Part shown: positions 33,664 to 45,916 of the stretch, piece after piece
How the letters are laid out: the number at the start of each line of letters is the position of its first letter
How positions within the stretch are numbered: the first letter of the stretch is position 1
NCBI GenBank assembly: GCA_014529385.2
Contig: CM043968.1
Span: 131,002,018-131,066,017 of the forward strand
DNA from: Adiantum capillus-veneris
Taxonomy: Eukaryota; Streptophyta; Polypodiopsida; Polypodiales; Pteridaceae
Length of the DNA: 64,000 nt
Direction: 5' to 3'
Notes under the pieces: generated by a model
The model's database searches: none
What the model was told of the DNA's origin: nothing
The model's input: only the letters and a program-made list of their open reading frames with translations
Program-made: the position numbers and the translations under genes

Positions 33664-36600
33664 ATGGATTTTAATCAAGGTGATAGAGTATGCATGTTTG
33701 TAGCCACACAAAAGGTTTCCCTTGGGAGTGTTGGTGAGACAAACCCAAATGCATATTGCTCAGGAATGCTTATTGGTGAAGGAAATGTATCGGTGTCAGT
33801 TGATTTGTGTTTTCAAACAAAGGCACTTATTCCATTTCCAACAATGGATGCATTGACAGTGGGAGATGCTTTTCACAGTATTGTGAAATGGAGTACTGGG
33901 TTGCTACAACATATGGATGAGATACACTACGAAGGGGTTTCTATGTATGAGACTCACAAAGGAATGGGAGTATTCGAGGCACAGTTTGATGGAATGAGCT
34001 ATAGGGAGGTTTGGAAGGATAAGAGGGTTCAACTTTGGGATGAAAGCAAAACACATGTAGTAACCGAAGGGGTTGTCATGTATGTGTGTCCATTTGATTC
34101 CATGAACTTTTGTGTGCTAGGTGAAGATAACATCGATATTGGTATTGAAACATCCTATGCTTGTGAGGCTACTATTTCTGCACAATCTGATGTATGCAGC
34201 ATCAATCTGGTTTGTTGGCCTATCAAGAGAGTGACAACTATGGATGGAAAAGCGTTGTTACAATATGAGGATTTACATGCTAGTGACGCATTACAAAATA
34301 CATGCATTGAATCAGCTCGTTTGGTAGAGCCTATTTCAAAAAAACGAAAATATTGCTTTATGAATAGGAAGACAAAAATGTCTATGAAACCTTCTAAGAG
34401 ATCCAATCAAGCATCCCTATCATCTATCCAACTTGTTTCAACCATAGATTGTTGCTCTATGAGGTGTTTTCAATATGCCAATAGAGATAAGGTCATGGCT
34501 ATGCGCAATGAATTTTGGGGACAAAGTTTGCAAAATAGAACCAACTATATGTATGATACAATGTTGACTACTTGGCGTTAGAACAAGGAAACTGCAAAGA
34601 CTTGCTATGTATTTTCTTTTAAAGGAAATGAGGTATGTACTAGAGCTTGGTACGAAATTCATGGCATTCCAAAAACTTCATTTTATCATTACCATGAACA
34701 GTTTGAAAATGGGGTTCGACGCTCAGTGCATGGTAATGATGGTGTCATAAGAAAAGGAAGAGACCATACAGAAATGGGAAGGGCATTGATGCGCTCTTTT
34801 GTAGATGATAACTCAGAGAAAATGCCACATAAGAGTAGAACTATGGAAGATGGTACCAAAGAAACCTTGCTTGCAATACCAAACACGTACAAGCAAATAG
34901 ACATCTTACATGATGTCAACAAAACACTCGAGAGTATGTGTCTCAAGCCAATGTCTAGCACTACATTCAATAGGGTTTGGAATACAGAGTTTGCTAATGT
35001 GACCTTGTCAAAAACAAGAGAATTCTCAAAATGTGTTGTGTGTAGTCGGATAAAGTCTCAACTAGAGTCAACAAAGGATGATGAGATGATTTCACGTTTG
35101 AAGGATGAACGTAAAATTCACATGTTGCAACAACAAAGCTGTAGAAATGTGTACTACACCTGGCGTAAGTTCTCGCAAATCCAAAAGGATAAGTACTTAT
35201 GCATTATACATGATAAAATGGACCAAAAAAAGACAGCAATACCTAGATTGCGAGTGAACTCAAAAGAGTATGCCAATTTATATCAGTTGCAAGTATCATT
35301 AACAAGTATGATAACACATGGGCATGGGCATGGGATGTATGGTCATTTCTCATTGAATGGTCTATGGCCTTCAGATCTGAATGCTACAATTGGTTCCCTT
35401 GCATTATGCTTACAGAATTTGGAAAGAACAGAAAACCATGGGCTAGGAGATTTATGCCATGATGGTATGCCACGCAGCAATGTAACATTGTTCAATGCAT
35501 TGAATTCAAGGACAACTTTAGACCACCAAAATAGAATGATGAAAGAGCGTGAGAGGAATGCATCAGCAACAGTAACACCACTGTTGGCTATTGAAGGATG
35601 TAATGGAGAGATTTCCAACTTGCAATCAGCCTCCTCTCAATGTGTTGTGGATACCATGTCCACTCTCGTGTTTCAAAAATTGCCTGAGAATCTTCTGCTA
35701 CAACTAGATAATTGTGCAAGAGAGAATAAGAATCGATATTTATTTGCATACTTATCCTTTCTAGTAGCAAAAGGTGTTTTCAAAACCGTGCATTTGGGAT
35801 TCTTAATGGTGGATCATACACATGAGGACATAGATGCAATGTTTAGCAGGTTCTCAGAGAGATTACAAACAGGAATGACCTACACTTTTCCACATTTGAT
35901 GGAACATTTTCAAAAATGTGAAAGTTCAGCTCCAGCACCATTTTTGATGATGCAAGTTCCTGACTTTAAATCCTTTGTTAAAGGGTACATGTGTGATGGA
36001 CAAGATGCTCTTGTTGGACACTCTAAGACACTTCAATTTCGTTTGTTTATGCAAGGTGAAATCCCAGTAATGCAGTACAAAATTCACCCCAAATCACCTG
36101 ATTGGATGTCGAGGGAGTCAGGAATTGAGTCGTGGAAAAAAGATGATCAAGGGAAACCAAAATTGCTAGTGGGTTGTCCAGATGTGGTTCCTATAGCAGA
36201 CTATGTGAGGGATAGTCCGCTTGTTATTCAAGGGATTAAGACATATCTTGAATTTTGGAAAAGATGGACTCTACTAAAGGGAAAGGAGCACGATTCTACA
36301 AAATACATGGAGCCAGTTATTATTTATTGGCAAAAAATAATTAGTGAGCTTGAACAACCAACCAATAAACAACTTGGTGAATATACATCATTTTGGCCAA
36401 AGACTACAGAGGAAGACACAGATGAGTTTCAAGGATATGAAGAATTGAATGATCACTATGTTGGTCCTCAAAGTGCAAGGCCACAGGAAGCTTTTAGGCC
36501 TCAAATTGATGTAAGGAAAGGGGATTTTGTTCTTGTGAGACCCACAGATCCAGAAGTTGCAAAGTCAGATGTTGATGTAGAGGAAGGAGGGAGGATGTAT

Positions 36601-36931
36601 TTTTTTCTTGTGAGACCCGCAGATCCAGAAGGGGCTAGGAGTTGCAGAGTCAGATGTTGATGTAGACATCTCATCTCCTAACTACAAGAAAGTTTTCATT
36701 CAATATTGGGCACCAAAACATCGGGAAAAAAATCCCACAATCCAAGAACAATATGAGGATTGTTGGAAAAAGAATTGGTGCTGCAATCTTGCTGACCCAA
36801 AGCGTTGGGAGTGTGTTGATTCAATGGTGTGGTCATGGACTCCAAGGGGTGGAAGACTTGCAGAAGCAATTAAAATCCCATCCAATGTTGTGGAGAAAGC
36901 ACAAGCTAGCTTAATAGGAGAAATTGACTAG
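33664..36931 (+). pseudogene. DUF7869-like RNase H-fold protein, likely transposon-derived
   Basis: ATG 33664 lies two bases after acceptor TTCTTGCAG. Frame 1 is open to 36660 apart from one TAG at 34579-34581; the C-terminal 100 residues continue in frame 2 to TAG 36929-36931. The N-terminal 260 residues are unassigned; then CCSMRCFQYANRDKV..R..FW and VCTRAWYEIHGIPKTSFY (across the TAG) and a CVVC pair. The core has an acidic pattern: HDKMDQ (Asp at 35212), LQLDNCARENKNR (Asp at 35707) and HTHEDID (acidic residues 35824-35835), matching DUF7869-type proteins as I remember them. These are widespread in plants, algae and animals and often repeat-associated, suggesting a transposase-like DDE/D fold. 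The frameshift follows a 75-bp tandem duplication with an extra 10 bases. Host origin is not excluded. Confidence 0.65.
36530..36656 (+). repeat. 75-bp tandem duplication that breaks the DUF7869-like frame
   Basis: TTCTTGTGAGACCC..AGATCCAGAAG recurs after 75 bp. The second copy has ten extra bases (GGGCTAGGAG) before TTGCA, moving the frame by one, and this matches the observed frame 1 to frame 2 change. Confidence 0.85.
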
Positions 36932-37114
36932 CATTTCATTTTCATATATTGTTTTTCTTGCTATCTGTGTCTATGTATGTTTTATAAAGTATCAATTAAC
37001 ACCAACATGAAAAAAAAAGGTGTTTCTCAACACCACCATTTTCTTGAGAATCTATCTCTTTGTCTAATGTAACACAAGTCCTCAAGACAAGTCCCGAAAT
37101 AATTGAAATTTTCC
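36932..37114. other. 3' flank of the DUF7869-like gene
   Basis: AT-rich, no gene. Ends at the start of the duplicated gag fragment. Confidence 0.5.
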
Positions 37115-37494
37115 CAAATCAAATGGGAAATAGGAATCCTTAGGCATTGAAATCAGTCCCAAAGATGTGGAATTTTCCCATTTTATCTAAAAGAGTGTTT
37201 GTATCTTTGTTGCTCACTACACATGCTACTTCAAAGTCATCTAGGAAGTCTGTTACCAAATCCTCCCCCTTCTTTCCTTTAAATGTTGGAAATGCTACAC
37301 TTGCCAAATCAAATGGGAAATAGGAATCCTTAGGCATTGAAATCACTCCCAAAGATGTGGAATTTTCCCATTTTATCTAAAAGAGTGTTTGTATCTTTGT
37401 TGCTCACTACACATGCTACTTCAAAGTCATCTAGGAAGTCTGTTACCAAATCCTCCCCCCTCTTTCCTTTAAATGTTGGAAATGCTACACTTGC
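37115..37494. repeat. 190-bp tandem duplication
   Basis: Copies at 37115-37304 and 37305-37494 are nearly identical and both contain the Gypsy gag fragment. Confidence 0.93.
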
Positions 37495-37497
37495 CAT
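37140..37497 (-). pseudogene. truncated, duplicated Gypsy gag N-terminus (element D)
   Basis: Read on minus from ATG 37497-37495: MASVAFPTFKGKRGEDLVTD.. then FLDDFEVACVVSNKDTNTL, the usual opening of plant Gypsy gag (FKGKxGEDPxxFLxxFE). The fragment stops after about 55 residues and is repeated by the 190-bp duplication, out of frame (190 is not a multiple of 3). The rest of the element is absent to the left. Confidence 0.75.
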
Positions 37498-38426
37498 GAT
37501 TACTGAGAGAGAACTAGAAAGACACACTACTTAGCAGGCTGAGACCATCCTACACATACAACACTCTGGGAGGCCAACTATACCACAATCAAGAACCTCA
37601 CTGCGCTCAACTACACCACCTAGCCACATACACACATACGGAAGGTAAATCACCTAATCATGCCAGATTCGTACGAAACTTAAGGAACACCATCCCCTCA
37701 CTAGGATACACCTGTCCCTAAGCTTCTACACTCAAAACCCTCACTCTAAACCCATCTGCGGAAAACACGTAGGATGACATAGCAGAATCTTGAAAGTGCC
37801 CAAAACTGAAATTTATGAATACCTATGCGTAGCTTATGTCGCCACGATTCTATAGACTACTAGCACGCAGAAAACAGACATCGTTTGATACACTTACGGC
37901 CACAAATAGCTCGTATATGCGTCGACGTGTTCGCTTCGCCTCGCGTGGAATGCTTGGCGTTGTCGCGTAGCTCTCCTCCAGCCTACAACAATGGTGCAGT
38001 TGGATCTCCAATGTGTTGAGCGAGCCGGGGGTAGCTAGAGGATAAAACTCACGCTCACTCTCTTTCTCTCTCACACACAGTAGACGGCAGCACTAAAGTT
38101 TTGATTATGATTAAAGTCTCCCCTTACAAAATGACCTAGGTACCTTATATACTAAGGCTACCTTAGGTTTAACCAAAAATGGGGTTGAAAGGGTCAAATG
38201 GCTTTGTATTTACAATATGGGAGTTCCATTGCACCCTGGATTCTGAAACTAGAATAACTACTCATTACAAATGACGTTTATAGCCATAATCTACAGCATT
38301 TCATAACTCGCAAAAGATAAGACTTTGGTACGAAACTTGAGTTATGTTGTGTTGTTGACCCAGCGGTCAACATGCATCTTCACATATGCAAAAAAAACCA
38401 AATTTTCTCATAGGTGTGCACATTTC

Positions 38427-38429
<3 letters not shown>
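37498..38429 (-). other. probable leader/LTR portion of element D
   Basis: No ORF. On the minus strand a CTCGCTCAACA end-like string (about 38020-38030) is followed by ATTGGAGATCCAACTG and then about 500 bp leading to the gag ATG. An LTR-end plus primer site is possible, but the second LTR is not visible. Confidence 0.3.
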
Positions 38430-38706
<277 letters not shown>

Positions 38707-39379
38707 AACATATTCACAAATTATTTTCCATATAGCATATTTTTTATATTGGTTATACATGAGGAAATCAATAAAGTAAAATGCATCTTTTGTGCATAAA
38801 AATTATATAAACTATAGTAAAATACCTTAAGGCTCTATAGTTAATGTGTGTACAAGGTAGTGATAGATCATTCCAGTAAATGTAAGCACGGCCATTATAG
38901 AAATTAATTGTCTCCATGCTAATGGGACCATTAGAAACTCTGCCGAGATAAAGATGACCTATTGTGGGGTAGTGAGTTGTTGCTTTGGGAAGTCTGGTTA
39001 TTGTCTTATGTAATCTAATGACCCTCAAGGCTCCACAAGCTTGAGATACCTTTGTACATTATTTTGATGAATACAATACATAAACTCACTATTGTGAGTT
39101 TGGAAAAAAAAGGAATATTTTTACATCAACTTTAAGTGTTTGTTTAGGGATATGTCCCCTTACAATTATCAAATGTTGCTTTCAATTGAGTACCAAATTG
39201 AGTGTGATGCAGTGTGCAAGAAAAAAACAGACTCATAGATTACATAGCAGGAACTTATTGGACAATTTCAGCTCACAATTAACTAGAAATGCATGATTAT
39301 CAACCATCCATTATCACGTGGACAAGGAATCAATATTGGGGGAGTTCAAATTAGCTATGAGTGTAAGTTGATGCAAAGT

Positions 39380-39465
<86 letters not shown>

Positions 39466-40541
39466 CTCTTGAATATTAGGTCTTGAGTTCAACTCTCCTC
39501 GAATGTCTATGAGATTCTATAAGAGTGAACATTAATATTCCAGCTACCCCGTACCTCTCCCCCTCCTCCTTGTCTAGCCCACTTGAGCACCTCTCCAAGA
39601 CAACCTCTTAAATGCATTATAAAGCAGACTCTTGTATGGGTAGTCAAACACTACTTTGTAGCTAGTCTCTAATTTTTATGAACTCCATTGAATCTTTCCA
39701 ACATGTACTCTCTAAAATTAAAAACATCCACATCATTCTTGAACCATATTCAAGATAAAAGCTAATGCGCTTTTAACAATCTCCATAGGTACACCAAATT
39801 TTTGACAATAGCCTCATCAACAACTGGTAGTGTTGGACTACGAGCCCTTTCTTTGAAGGACTAAAAATATGGCTAGTAACAATCTGAATAAAATCCTTTC
39901 CAACTCCCAAACGGAAATTTCATAACTCTAGATGGACGGTGGTTCCCTCTGCCTAGTTTCATGACTTTGACCTAATGGGTCGAGTTTGGTAAAACTTATC
40001 AGTTCAAGGAGTCAAGGACGCCTACTCATGTGTGCAAAAACCAAGGTTGAAGAGACAAAGGGTGCGCATATAGAACAGTGGGGGTTGCCAATTAATTGCA
40101 ACACTTGCTCGAGAAAAACATCTCTTATATCATACCTGTTACATCCACCAATGTTAGAAAAAACCCAAGGTTGATGGTCTTGAACAAAACCAAGACGTTT
40201 ACACAATTTTTAGTGTAATTATCGACAAGAGCTTCAAATATTGACCTCGGAGAATTTCAAGTTTGCCATTAGTTTCACCGGTTAGGGAAAATTTATTTTT
40301 CTAGCCCTGCTCGGAGTCCTACACCTATGGCTCTACTCTCCATTTATCAGCTCGAATGTTGATGAGATTCCATAAGGGTGAACATTAATATTCCACCTAC
40401 CCCATCCCTCTCCAACCCCCTCTTCCTTCCCTAGCCCCAGTGAGCACCTCTCCTCCTCTCATTTTTGTCGTCACATTCCCCCCTCTTTTGCACCCTCCCT
40501 ACCTCTTACGTGCATGCTGAAGAGGAGTTGGAGCCTCTCAT

Positions 40542-40542
<1 letters not shown>

Positions 40543-40632
<90 letters not shown>
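40543..40632. repeat. (CA)45 microsatellite
   Basis: Ninety bases of uninterrupted CA; short ORFs of poly-Thr/His or Val/Cys across it are artefacts. Confidence 0.97.
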
Positions 40633-40634
<2 letters not shown>

Positions 40635-42200
40635 TGAAGAGACCCCTTCCTGGACCTTCCCTTTTTGACCTTCCCCCTCTACTATATATCATCTTATGAG
40701 AAGTTGAAAACCCTTCAAATCAGTCTGCGGCGACGCGGATTGATTTGGGGGGTGGACCAAATAATTCATTAGCAAGAACCTAAGGAAAAAAAGCCCGACA
40801 AATGCCATGTGGAGGGGAGAGAGGGACAGATGATGTAAGCAACAAAGAAGGGACAAGCGGGGAGTGATTTGTAGAAGTCTCAGTCTCCATGGCCTAATTC
40901 TAGCAGGGAGGGATGGTTTTATGCTCCAAAGAAGGAGCGAGGATAGCCGATGTGTGCAAGATTTCAGGTGCATTTTTTCGGTAGAGGATGCAAGTCTTCC
41001 GTACCTATTGCTTCAACGGATAGTGCATGGTAACAGGAGGTAGCCCATTAGGCTGTTGTGGAAAAGTTCATAGATTTTTTTGTTGTGGGGGATACCAAGC
41101 AGATGGAGGCCAAACTCTAGACAGCTACTTGCACTCGGACCTGCAGTTAGGCAAGAGGGTGCATCATGGAATGGGGAGAAAATGGGTTCTAGTCTGACTG
41201 CAATTGCAGCAGGCAAGGCATTGAGTGACGTGACCCTAGGTGGTGGACAATGAGATCACTACAACTTATATCACCTTTTGAGAATCTAAAACCCCTTTAG
41301 ATTAGTTCACGGGGACACAAATTGATTTGGGGGGCTTTGATATCCCACATTTTAAAGCAAAGTACGTAGGTGGCGAGGCGAGGAAGGCATGGTAAAAGAG
41401 ACGATTGATTTTGATGGCTAGCAGAGAGACACGCAAAGGCAGGGGATTATTCAAAGGGGGTGTGTAGCCAATCAAGTGGAGAGCCGAGTTGGCGGGCGAG
41501 AGAAAAATGTGAGAGCATGCAAGAGGAATATCATTTTTTTGATAGGCATCTACTACCTTTGGTTGCACGTACCTATGCGTGTACTCCTCTCTCAATGAGG
41601 AGGTGACGAGTCAATTGCGATGCAGCTTGTGCTGTGATGAGGTAGCTCAAAAGGGTAGCTTGGAAGAATTAAAACCACTCAAAAATTGTTTAAATTTGAA
41701 GCCAGATTCAATGAGAATTGTGGGAATTGAAAGAGAAAATGAGGGACTCGAGGTGAGGGAAGAGGATGCAAAATGTTAGAGAATAGTAAGGGTATTTTGT
41801 GGCTTTTAAGTAGAATGGAGATACAACACAAATAGCACAAATAAGTGGTTCATTTTTGTATGATTAGTCCGGATCCGGTCCTACAAAGTGGATGAAAATA
41901 GGGACCGAAGGCTTCATCATGTGGCGCAGGTAGGTCGCGGACGAGCACACAAAGAAGAAGATGTCAAGGCACCTAGAAAGGAGACTGCATGGGAGCAGGT
42001 AGGCAGGGGGAAGCCAAGTAATTGGTGGGATACATCCACGTGGTTGTAGGAGGATGTAGCAACTGGGGAGGACATACAGAAATTGTTTTAGTATGACGAC
42101 TCAAACGGCAAGCACACCGTTTTGTCAACTTTTGTGGTGCAAACCATGCCCCCTCTCTCTCTGGTGCTTCTCTGCATGACCAGTACCAATAGTTCAAAGT

Positions 42201-42203
<3 letters not shown>

Positions 42204-42272
<69 letters not shown>
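42204..42272. repeat. (CT)34 microsatellite
   Basis: Uninterrupted CT run. Confidence 0.97.
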
Positions 42273-42276
<4 letters not shown>

Positions 42277-43430
42277 GGCTAGCGGTAGATGCAACAACCA
42301 TGGAGATGTCAATAACAAGGCATTGTGCTAGAGTAGATTGACCCAAAGGTGATGGTGATTAGGTGATGAGTGGGATGGGAGACAGTTCATTCTGTTTAGT
42401 GATGGTGATGAGTGGCATTTCTCATAGAGCAAGGGATGGAGGTGGGGCAGGGAAAGAGGGCACAAACATTTTTTAGGTGCTTCTATTAGTAAGAATCTAC
42501 GAAGATGCTTTGCAGGTTGGCCAAGAGAAAAAGCTAGAGGATGGTACATGGGGGGGCACGCGGGGGGGGGGGGGAAGATGTCATCTATGATGATGAGACG
42601 AGAGGCAAAGAGATGGATTTTTTAATCATGGTCTACATTGAATTTCTCTTTGCATTTCATTGATGCTATCGTGAGATGGCCATTGCCATGAGGCTGCATG
42701 TTGTCATCTCATGCAAGAGCAGTAATGCATGGCACATATAGCATCAAAGGATGCGCATTATGGCAGAAGTAGGGTTGTGCAATGAGGGAATGAAAAGGGC
42801 AGAGATCTACGCTAAGATGGCAGTGGTGAGAGGGGGAAGAGGCATTCAAGGACTATTTCTAAAATTTCTTATTTGTAAAATTTTGACCAAATAAATTACA
42901 CCCTTTTTCTATTCAATCTATAATTTTTTCCCCAATTTCACTTTATAGTGTCCTTTTGTAAGTGAAATAGTGTAAAAGATTTGTAAAAGATTTCTCTTGT
43001 ACTCACAATATAATCACATAATTATTAAGTGCCTCCCTTGGTGCATGTTTTGGGGGTTTTGTATTAGAGAGTTTGTGACCTCATGTATGGACACAATCAT
43101 GTTCTCATGATCATTCTTGCATTTCATGGCCCTCAGTATTTCCAACATCATTTTCCCTATATTATATATATTACTAGCTATCTTTGTGGGCTCATTCTTC
43201 ATATTTGAGTTATGTCGTGATAGATCTTACTATACTATGTTAATTATATGTTCACTTCAATGCCCAAGTAAGAAAGAATGCATGATACTGCGTTGCTTCC
43301 ACTTGCCTCTCAGTGGTCAAAAGATTTCAATGAAAAAAGTTGGCTTTCTTGCTGGTTTTTTCAATGCAAGACAATGTGCATAAACACCTTTAGAGTTTGT
43401 GAGCTAGATTGCTATTTTTGTTATATTGAA

Positions 43431-43466
<36 letters not shown>

Positions 43467-44404
43467 TGAAGATCTTGCTTGGTTTTTTGACTTGTTTGAA
43501 AAACCTGGCTCGGTGAATGGTAACACTCGATCTAATTAGATTTTTATTGGAAATTACCTTCTCCTATTCAATATGAAATAGCTTATTATAATCGATTTTC
43601 TTGTAGGTGAAAATATTTTATTATGTGTATTTTAAACCTAATTGCTTGAGCTTCAAACCAAATCTCATTTGTTGCAATAGAGAACCACTTAAAAATAGTC
43701 AATGATAATCATTTTTAACTAACCTTATCACTTTGGTGTAGCTTGAATAAGAAGTGGATTTTGCATTCATCCGTAAGTCAAGGGAACCCAGCTTGGACAA
43801 GTGGTGGGCTTTTCATTACTCATAAGTAAAGGGAGGTTAGATTGAATGAGTGCACCATGAAACCAACACTCCTATGATGCAACCAAGCATATGCTACATG
43901 TTTTATGTATGCTTCATGCCTCAAATGAGGAAGTCCTAGATTAGCGATGGACCTTTCTTGAATGTCATAGAAAAGTGGGTTCTATTTCTCAATGGGTCCT
44001 AGCTTGGACAAGTGGTAGGCCTCTAGTAAAATTTTAGCTACTCACTTTGAAGTTGGCTTGGACAAGTGGTGGGCCTTGAAACCAAGATCTTCACATTGAC
44101 AATAGTCATAGGTAGGACAATAGAGCATACACAGTGATAATGGATGCAATGTACTAGTTTCTTAATGGTCATGATGTCCAATTTTATTCTCAATGTGTAA
44201 TCTATGTGCATAAAGTGGAATGAGACCTTAAGCAATTTGACGTCTTTGACAAAATTATCATTACCTTATACATGATATGTTGAAAGTTTTCCTGCCTGGG
44301 AATTGGGATTTTCCCACTTTACCTAATATAGTCTTCAAGTGTAATGCATCCCATCTCCCTAACCACTTCTTTATGTCTTGCTTCCATCCCAAGCTCAAGA
44401 TCTT

Positions 44405-45916
44405 GCTTTAATGCATCTTTTGAACTTTTTTGCTTGCTTCCCATGCAATTGTAGGAAGTCGACATGAGGGGTTTTGATGCATCTTTATCATATACTCCAC
44501 AACCCTTTCCATGCTTCCAATAACCTCAATTGGAAGAGATCTCGCCTCAAGAAGTAGGAGCATATATGGTGTTTGTGTCTTAACTTGGAGAAAGTTTGTA
44601 AGAAAATGCTTTTGGAAATTCTCAAACTGTTTCCAAGTAGACTTTGAGATGCTCCCACCCCAGACTTCAAATCCATAAAGAAGAACTGGTGTCACCAATG
44701 CATCAAAAAGGTACTTTTTGAGAACCCAACACTTGATGTTTTCCGCATTACACATGTTCTCAAATGCATAATATGATCTCTTTCCCGCTTCCAAACAACA
44801 CATAGCACATTCATGCCACTTGTGATTGGACAAAACCTCAAGTCCAAGGTACTTAAAGCTCCCAACAAATTCAAGTGCCTCATTGTTGTACACAATGCAT
44901 GGATTCTCCTTATGGTTGGTTTTCACAAGCATAACCTTTGTTTTGGATTCATTCACAATCAGCCCATTATGCAAGTAAAAGTTCTCAAGGACGACCTCAT
45001 AAGCTTTAATGAATCTTCTAAAATGTGTGCTAGAAGCACTACATCATCCGCATACAACAAAATGATGACCGCATTGCAAAAAGTGACCTCTTCAACGCCT
45101 TCTTCTTGCATAAAGTCAAGTACCATTGTTCCAATTGATCGATGCATAGAACAAAGAGATTTGGTGACAACAAAAATCCTTGTTTAAACCCAATAGTGCT
45201 TATATATATTTTTTTGAAATTCCTCTTCCCATGTAGTTGACATACTACCTTCTCATAGATTCGACAAACCGCAAGCATAAACTCATTTGGCACTTAGAGT
45301 TCTTCCATCCTTCTTCACAAATGGCTACGTGGAATCATATCAAAGGCTTTTTTAAATTCCACAAAACAACAATACAATTGCTTTCCTTTCAACCAACTTT
45401 CCTCCATGAGAACACAAAGAGTGACAAGATGATCGATGGTGTTATGGCATCGCCAAAAACCTCCTTGTCCTTTTGGACACTTGTCATTCTCTTCACCCCA
45501 ATCACTCAATTTCATATCCATTATGCACCCAGATACCTTTGCCATACAAGACCCAATCATTATAGTCTGGTAGTTGTTTACACTCTTTACATTTCCTCCT
45601 TTATGCAAAGGCTTAACCCAATTAGTACTCCAATCATAAAGCATACCATGTTGAAGTGCAAGGTTGAAAATATCACCCATCCACTCATGGGTGAAATCTC
45701 CCATCCATTTGATCATCTCTGGCTTGATACCTTGAAGATCTCTAACTTTTCAATGAGTGGCCAATTTCTCAAGCCCACCGCATACATCTTCAATATTAAG
45801 AAAAGAGGACATACATGGACTGAACCATAAAATGGTATTTTTCTAGCATTTGGTTGCTCATATAATCTCCTACACTGTGTGTACATATCCACAAGACTCA
45901 ACTGCCAAATTCTCAA
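44405..45916 (-). pseudogene. decayed LINE (non-LTR) reverse transcriptase
   Basis: Minus-strand fragments in shifting frames, read right to left. 45716-45315 has NYQTIMIGSCMAKV and FVEFKKAFDMIPR (RT fingers and motif A). 45293-45039 has GFKQGFLLSPNLFVLCID. 45147-44959 has ILLYADDVVLLA (catalytic YADD). 44974-44408 has KTKVMLV, GSFKYLGLEV and LLYGFEVWG, the downstream RT/thumb region. Order and spacing fit a non-LTR RT. Several stops and frameshifts break it and no endonuclease or poly-A tail was found. The AFDxxPR and YADD style looks unlike the FADD typical of plant L1, so another clade is possible. Confidence 0.8.

Noticed and set aside
40465-40699. ORFs across the CA run
   Set aside because: Poly Thr/His or Val/Cys translations of a microsatellite; not genes. 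The same applies to ORFs over the CT/GA runs at 38325-38735, 42122-42331, 53486-53713 and 62972-63295.
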